DNA of 20,151 bases, taken from assembly GCA_963975495.1 (NCBI GenBank), contig CAXBID010000042.1, positions 1 to 20,151 on the forward strand. Reading direction: 5' to 3'. The DNA is from CAXBID01 sp963975495 (GTDB lineage: Bacteria; Bacteroidota; Bacteroidia; Flavobacteriales; Flavobacteriaceae). The position numbers and the translations under genes are program-made. Position 1 is the stretch's first letter, and every line of letters starts with the position of its first letter. Positions 15,730-20,151 of this stretch are shown here, piece by piece. The notes beneath the pieces are model-generated. The model was not told the origin of the DNA, did not search any database, and was given only the letters and a program-made list of their open reading frames with translations.

Positions 15730-16431
15730 ATGGACTACAAAAGAATAGAACAAGAATTTTGGGAAAAAGGTTTTGTTATTTTTGAAAAATTTTTTCCTGA
15801 TGACTTAATGGACAAATATCAACAAATCAATCTTGATCAATTTAGTAAGAATGCTGATTGGGAACACACTAGTGATTATATATCAAAATCTGAAAACGAG
15901 GTTGTTCCATGGTTTCCATATCAAGAAAACAAACCTTATTTCGATGATATCGATAAAAACGAAAAGTTTAATAAGGTTACTGATGCTATTCTAAATAATA
16001 GCTGGAACAATCTATATTGCATGATGATGTTTTCAAAAGCAGGTAGTAAAGGTCAGGCTTGGCATCAAGATTGTCCGCCAGAAAACCCAAAATTATTCAA
16101 TTTAAATCGATTGGTTTATACGCATGATATCACCGAAGAAACAGGCGGAGAAATTGTAATCATGCCAGAAGCACATAAAGCTGGAGTTTTACCTGTTGGC
16201 GTACCCCATGAAGACATAGAAGGGCAAATTGTTTTTCGCCCTAAAAAAGGGACTGTAATATTTTTACACGGCCATTGTTTTCATAGGGTAATGCCTGTAA
16301 AAAAAGACAGGGTCTCATCTAATTTTAGGGCAGCGCCTTTAGGCGTACCTGAAGACATTACTGATGTTTGTGTGTATAGAAACATGAGATACAAATTTTC
16401 TACAGCCGAAATAATTGAAGAACGCTTTTAG
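15730..16431 (+). CDS. phytanoyl-CoA dioxygenase (PhyH)-like Fe(II)/2-oxoglutarate oxygenase
   Basis: A 233-residue cytoplasmic protein of the PhyH type, double-stranded beta-helix Fe(II)/2-oxoglutarate-dependent oxygenases. The facial triad is visible: WHQD gives His112 and Asp114, and HCFHRVMP gives the distal His185. An Arg 9 or 15 residues later (194 or 200) would bind the 2-oxoglutarate carboxylate. TGGEIVIMPEAHKAG (138-152) and KKGTVIFLHG (172-181) are the expected core strands. Bacterial members hydroxylate varied small molecules, so the substrate is unknown. It is the only plus-strand gene in the window. Its stop lies only 8 bp from the stop of the convergent mutarotase-like gene. A role linked to the glucan locus is not shown. 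The start ATG is preceded by an out-of-frame ATG at 15722 that stops after eight codons. Confidence 0.8.
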   Translation: MDYKRIEQEFWEKGFVIFEKFFPDDLMDKYQQINLDQFSKNADWEHTSDYISKSENEVVPWFPYQENKPYFDDIDKNEKFNKVTDAILNNSWNNLYCMMMFSKAGSKGQAWHQDCPPENPKLFNLNRLVYTHDITEETGGEIVIMPEAHKAGVLPVGVPHEDIEGQIVFRPKKGTVIFLHGHCFHRVMPVKKDRVSSNFRAAPLGVPEDITDVCVYRNMRYKFSTAEIIEERF

Positions 16432-16439
16432 AAAAGAAT

Positions 16440-17399
16440 TCAATTTATCTCAAACACATTATAGGTTCTAGTCCATTCAACAAATTGTCCAGGCAATACA
16501 TTTATATCAAAAAACAACTCTGGGCTTACAACGTGACTCCAACCCCAAAGATTTACTTTAGTTGTTTTAAAACTTCCTTTTTCACTAATCCCGATATTGC
16601 TTTTGGTATTTATCAGCTCCCAACTAGCGTCAACTTCCTCACTTCCTGAAAGATTGCTAAAAAAGAACTGTTCATTTGGAGTATTATTAAACGTAATTTC
16701 TCTTTGACCTATCTCAACTTTATTTTCTGGATTAAATGTCTTTTCAAATAATTTTGGTTTGAGTTGAAATGGAAATGTTAAGATGTAATTAGACCCCATA
16801 AAATCCTTATTAATTGCTAAAAAATTATGAATATATTCGTTAGTTGAAATGGTTTTCTTACCCGTATTTTGTAAAGAATATTTAATCTCAAAACTACTAT
16901 CAAATAATTCAATTTCTTTTTTTAATTCATAACTAAAACCATTAATCATTTGTGACTTGCAATAAATAGTTATTTTATTGGATTTCTTTTTTACTTTAAA
17001 TATGGCAGGTTGAATATCATAGCTTTTAACAAAATCATATACTTCGTCATCTTTTTTCAAAAGTCCAATCCCTATTTTTTGAAACCATTCCCCTTTACTT
17101 ATTTCGTCATAGCCAATAGGCCTCTCAATTCCAAACTCATTATATAAGCCTTTCCCATAATCATTTTCATTTTTAACATCCATTCTTTCAGCACCGGTAA
17201 CATAAACGTTTTTAAATTTTACGGCTGTAATTTTACCTGTCCAATCAAACCTAGAGAGGTTATAATTTTTTAATGGGCTATCAATATGAATTTCTAAGTT
17301 TTTGCTTTTTAATATATGTGTCATTATATTGTGTTTTTCAAGCTGGGCGGTGCCAAGAAAAGGTACTATTATAATAAAAAACAGGATTCTTGTTTTCAT
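16440..17399 (-). CDS. secreted galactose-mutarotase-like protein (aldose 1-epimerase superfamily fold)
   Basis: A 319-residue protein with a signal peptide (MKTRILFFIIIVPFLGTAQ). The body looks like a galactose-mutarotase-type beta-sandwich: YNLSRFDWTGKITAV (46-60), GKGLYNEFGIERPIGYDE (82-99), WFQKIGIGLLKKDD (105-118), EYIHNFLAINKDFMG (188-202) and a C-terminal PGQFVEWTRTYNV (303-315). His191 and Glu308 are in places comparable to the catalytic His and Glu of mutarotases, but this alignment is by eye. It might interconvert sugar anomers in the periplasm or merely bind a sugar. Its gene follows the cytochrome c/FG-GAP gene by 76 bp and is convergent with the dioxygenase-like gene. Alternatives: a DUF4432-like family or a non-catalytic relative. 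Confidence 0.6.
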   Translation of the reverse strand: MKTRILFFIIIVPFLGTAQLEKHNIMTHILKSKNLEIHIDSPLKNYNLSRFDWTGKITAVKFKNVYVTGAERMDVKNENDYGKGLYNEFGIERPIGYDEISKGEWFQKIGIGLLKKDDEVYDFVKSYDIQPAIFKVKKKSNKITIYCKSQMINGFSYELKKEIELFDSSFEIKYSLQNTGKKTISTNEYIHNFLAINKDFMGSNYILTFPFQLKPKLFEKTFNPENKVEIGQREITFNNTPNEQFFFSNLSGSEEVDASWELINTKSNIGISEKGSFKTTKVNLWGWSHVVSPELFFDINVLPGQFVEWTRTYNVFEIN

Positions 17400-17475
17400 T
17401 AAATATTATGTTTAAATCTTCTTTATTGCATGCCAAAAAGTTAAGCTTAAATGAGATGTGCCGATATTATAAAAA

Positions 17476-19029
17476 CTATTTTTTAATCAGCTTGTTCTCA
17501 AGAAATAATAGATCGTTTTTCTTACTGCTCCTAAATTTATTTGGCGCAAGCATATTAAAGTTACCCAGCATGATATCTACATCGCCATCGCCATCAAAAT
17601 CCCCTTTTTCCATTACTAACCAATTTCCGTTTTTAGCATCTTCGGTTGTGTGTGCGGTAAATACATAGTTAGTCGTGTCCTTATTTTCCAAATAAACAAA
17701 ACCTTCTTCAAGACCATCTTCAAAATCTGGAAAAAACGATAATACGGCAAAATCGAAATCGCCATCCATATCAAAATCATCAACCAAAACACGCGTTGCG
17801 CCATTAATGGGATAAAACCATTTTTCTGTAAATTCATTTTTACCGTTATTAATGAATAACCGCACACCATGATACGGTTTTAAGAATCTAGAATAATCTG
17901 CATTGTCACCATTTGCCAAAAGTATGTCCAAGTGTCCATCATTATTATAGTCCAACAGAGAAAACCAGCTAGAGCCATATTCTGGTGGCATCAATACCAC
18001 AGGATCCACACTAAATTCTAAGTTATCTTTCTGATAAAAGATATAAATTCCTTCTCTACCCTGTGCAAATAAAGCAACTATATCCTTCTTTCCATCATTA
18101 TCCATATCTACCACATCCACTTTTATACTGCCTGGTAGTGCCAATAAAGTCCTTTTCTTGAAAACAGACTCTTCTTTTACGAGTAATGAAAGTTCTCCGG
18201 TGAGATGCCCAAACTCGCAGATGATAATTTCATTTTTCCCGTCATCATTAAGATCAACTATTTCAGTATAGACAGGCCTATGGAGCGCTTTAAAAAGTGG
18301 CGTTATAGTATCTGAATCCACACTGTAAATAACACCCTTAGGAACTTCGCTTGGATTCATAATGCCTATTTCTGTTGCAAAAAAGATACTATCTATTGTA
18401 ACACTAGAAATAATTGGTGAGTTTAAAACCAATTTTAAATCAGGTTCACTTTTCAAATCATATAATTGACCAAAAACATCACCTACTAACAACTCCTTCG
18501 TATTGTCGTCGAACTTAATATTTACGATGCCCCCAGATGGCTTAACCTTATTCACGATTTTAAAAGAAGGCTCAAATTGGGTTAACACAGAATTTCTTCC
18601 CTTTCTAACTGGTAAATTTGGAACACTATCAGGAGCCATTCTTATTACATAATCATGGAGTTGTTGCCATGTTAAGCTATCCAATAATGGCACTTCTGGA
18701 TAAGCTTTATTAAATTCTATATGATACTTTTCTATCTCCGAATATCTTGGAGATCCATCCGTATAATCCTTTAAACCCATTCTCTTTGCCATTTCAGGCA
18801 GCACCTTATTTTTCCATAAAGATTTTGGAATGTTTGCTGGATTGGGAACCATATGGCAGCTCCCACAATACACTTTATAGTCGTTTTCTAAATTCACAAG
18901 TTTTTCTCTTTGTTCTCTTTTATGTAAGAATGAAAATATTAAAATGGCACCAATAACAATAAGAGCAATAGCAGTTAAGAAAAGGATTATTTTCTTTGGT
19001 CCCAGTTTAAATTTGTTTTTTTGTGACAT
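17476..19029 (-). CDS. membrane-anchored cytochrome c / FG-GAP (VCBS) repeat protein
   Basis: A 517-residue protein with an N-terminal membrane anchor (about 13-35) and no lipobox. A haem c motif YCGSCHM follows (Cys55, Cys58, His59), and Met80 or Met84 is a candidate distal ligand. This cytochrome-like region runs to about 135. The rest is built of FG-GAP/VCBS-type beta-propeller blades marked by calcium-binding loops DLNDDGKNE, DMDNDGKKD, DYNNDGHLD, DFDMDGDFD and DFDGDGDVD. The product should face the periplasm, with haem attached there. Such fusions occur in marine Bacteroidota and Planctomycetota, but their substrates are mostly unknown; an electron-transfer partner for a periplasmic oxidoreductase, or a binding scaffold, are possibilities. 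It sits 100 bp after the ADP-ribosylglycohydrolase-like gene and 76 bp before the mutarotase-like gene, so the three may form an operon. Confidence 0.78.
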   Translation of the reverse strand: MSQKNKFKLGPKKIILFLTAIALIVIGAILIFSFLHKREQREKLVNLENDYKVYCGSCHMVPNPANIPKSLWKNKVLPEMAKRMGLKDYTDGSPRYSEIEKYHIEFNKAYPEVPLLDSLTWQQLHDYVIRMAPDSVPNLPVRKGRNSVLTQFEPSFKIVNKVKPSGGIVNIKFDDNTKELLVGDVFGQLYDLKSEPDLKLVLNSPIISSVTIDSIFFATEIGIMNPSEVPKGVIYSVDSDTITPLFKALHRPVYTEIVDLNDDGKNEIIICEFGHLTGELSLLVKEESVFKKRTLLALPGSIKVDVVDMDNDGKKDIVALFAQGREGIYIFYQKDNLEFSVDPVVLMPPEYGSSWFSLLDYNNDGHLDILLANGDNADYSRFLKPYHGVRLFINNGKNEFTEKWFYPINGATRVLVDDFDMDGDFDFAVLSFFPDFEDGLEEGFVYLENKDTTNYVFTAHTTEDAKNGNWLVMEKGDFDGDGDVDIMLGNFNMLAPNKFRSSKKNDLLFLENKLIKK

Positions 19030-19129
19030 GTAATTTATTGCTATTTGACTTTAAAAATAATGTAATGACTACTTCGCTTTCTCTATTAATAATAACACAG
19101 ATATGTTTCTTCCATGCTTGTATTCACTT

Positions 19130-20137
19130 TTAATTTTTAGCTGGCTTAATATTTAACCCAATATTAGGAATGTACCATAAGTCATTTTCTAAATCAACAC
19201 CACCACCCATTTGTTCTTGAACAACCCGATCGACAATAAATACTCCTTTTTTTGCCATGTCTCTAAAATTGTCTATCCCATTATTAGGGAAACCAACCCT
19301 GGTCCGGTGGATATTAAATTTGTCGGCAAATTTTCGATTAAACGTTTTTTCAATACCTTCCTTTCCAATCATAAAACCTAATAGGCCTCCCCAAGTAGCA
19401 GTGGGATTATCAGAATCCCAGCCAGCTAATGCTCCAATTTTTATGGTCTGCTTAATATCTCCTTCTCCATATAATATGCTAACAATACTAACGGCAAAGT
19501 TAATCCCTGAAGCGAAACATCCGTTACAATATAAGTTTTTTGAAGTCATGTTATAACCATCCTCTTGATTAACTTGATACTTTGTATAAAGTTCATCTCT
19601 TACTTGTTCCCAAGGAATATTTTCTTCAAACCTGCTTAACACATAGTCGAGCATTTTTGCTGAATAGGAATCATTCGGCAGACTTTTTCTAGCCTCTTTT
19701 GTCATCCATAATATCTTTTCTTTCATCGAGAGGTTTTCGTCCACATAAGAAGCCAATGAATACATAATTACATAAAATTCAGAAGCCCATTCAGCATTAT
19801 ACCTTGCGGTAGTTTGTATGGGTAAATGTGCCATTTTTAAGGCAATATCTGGACGTGCTGGAGCAAATAAGCCAAAAATCTCAGTAGTTAATTGAGCATC
19901 TATCATTTCATATTCAGGGTTATTTAAAGGATTTCCTGTTTCTGGAGGAATCATCCCTTCTTGCATCAAATGAAATGCTTTTTCGTTAGATACCCATAAA
20001 TAATTTTCTTCCTCAGGCTTAATATGAGACAGCCAACCCTCCCGAATTTGCTCACCGGTTAGCACAGATGTTTTATTGTTAAACCTTAAATCCGCAAGAA
20101 GGTTTAAAGGATAATTTATTAAAAAATCTAATTTAAT
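19130..20137 (-). CDS. ADP-ribosylglycohydrolase (DraG/ARH-like), apparently truncated at the N-terminus
   Basis: The conserved body belongs to the ADP-ribosylglycohydrolase family: EGMIPPETGNPLNNPEYEMI, DAQLTTEIFG, LPIQTTAR, and a C-terminal GALAGWDSDNPTATWGGLLG matching the late metal-binding loop (usually GGDTDT; here GWDSDN). Counted from a GTG at 20065-20063 the protein has 311 residues. The frame stays open upstream to a TAA at 20140-20138, adding 24 codons without an ATG. KTSVLTGEQIREGW just around the GTG looks like genuine family sequence. Family members normally have an N-terminal segment with an acidic (T/D)DDT metal site before this point, which is absent. All three minus-strand frames have stops between the GTG and the right edge or close to it. 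So the gene is 5'-truncated, frameshifted or interrupted, and may be a pseudogene. The substrate is unknown; a glycosidase role on nucleoside- or sugar-like compounds is possible. Confidence 0.65.
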   Translation of the reverse strand: MKLDFLINYPLNLLADLRFNNKTSVLTGEQIREGWLSHIKPEEENYLWVSNEKAFHLMQEGMIPPETGNPLNNPEYEMIDAQLTTEIFGLFAPARPDIALKMAHLPIQTTARYNAEWASEFYVIMYSLASYVDENLSMKEKILWMTKEARKSLPNDSYSAKMLDYVLSRFEENIPWEQVRDELYTKYQVNQEDGYNMTSKNLYCNGCFASGINFAVSIVSILYGEGDIKQTIKIGALAGWDSDNPTATWGGLLGFMIGKEGIEKTFNRKFADKFNIHRTRVGFPNNGIDNFRDMAKKGVFIVDRVVQEQMGGGVDLENDLWYIPNIGLNIKPAKN

Positions 20138-20151
20138 TTACTTCTGAATGT

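Noticed and set aside
19257..19556. 99-codon open frame on the plus strand
   Set aside because: Antisense to the conserved GWDSDN region of the ADP-ribosylglycohydrolase-like gene.
1..20151. SusC/SusD pair, CRISPR array, insertion sequence, tRNA or rRNA
   Set aside because: None was recognised: no TonB-dependent receptor or SusD-like sequence, no regularly spaced repeats, no transposase, no RNA gene signature.

Overview
The window looks like chromosomal DNA of a marine Bacteroidota bacterium, most likely a Flavobacteriaceae member. It is AT-rich, the genes are tightly packed, and most proteins carry Bacteroidota-type lipoprotein or Sec signal peptides. The gene content is that of a polysaccharide utilization locus (PUL) for beta-1,3-glucan of the laminarin type. 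This taxonomic call is inference; no rRNA or tRNA gene is visible.

Layout: nearly everything is on the minus strand. Reading in the direction of transcription, from the right: (a) 20065-16440 holds an ADP-ribosylglycohydrolase-like gene whose 5' part is missing, a membrane-anchored cytochrome c/FG-GAP protein and a secreted galactose-mutarotase-like protein. (b) 15730-16431 is the only plus-strand gene, a phytanoyl-CoA dioxygenase-like enzyme. (c) 15125-15729 is a 605-bp regulatory gap containing an operator-like inverted repeat. (d) 15124-7293 is a four-gene outer-surface cluster: a glycoside hydrolase apparently fused to an outer-membrane beta-barrel, a lipoprotein with a bacterial Ig-like domain between two beta-sandwich modules, a GH16 laminarinase lipoprotein, and a PKD plus four-module glycan-binding lipoprotein. 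It ends at a strong hairpin (7246-7280). (e) 6938-1 is a second tight cluster: an MFS sugar porter, a lipoprotein glycosidase resembling GH158, a large cytoplasmic GH149-like beta-1,3-glucan phosphorylase, and a GH17 beta-1,3-glucanase that runs off the left edge.

Working model (inference): cell-surface lipoproteins bind laminarin and GH16 cuts it. Oligosaccharides cross the outer membrane, perhaps through the beta-barrel fused to the glycosidase, since no SusC/SusD pair is in view. GH17 and the GH158-like enzyme trim them in the periplasm or at the surface, the MFS porter moves sugars across the inner membrane, and the GH149-like enzyme phosphorolyses oligoglucans to glucose-1-phosphate.

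Most notable points: the ~600-residue beta-barrel fused to a clan-A-type glycosidase; an A_AAA_AAG slippery heptamer in the GH17 leader, placed so that a -1 shift joins the signal sequence to the catalytic domain; the truncated ADP-ribosylglycohydrolase; and the cytochrome c/beta-propeller protein.
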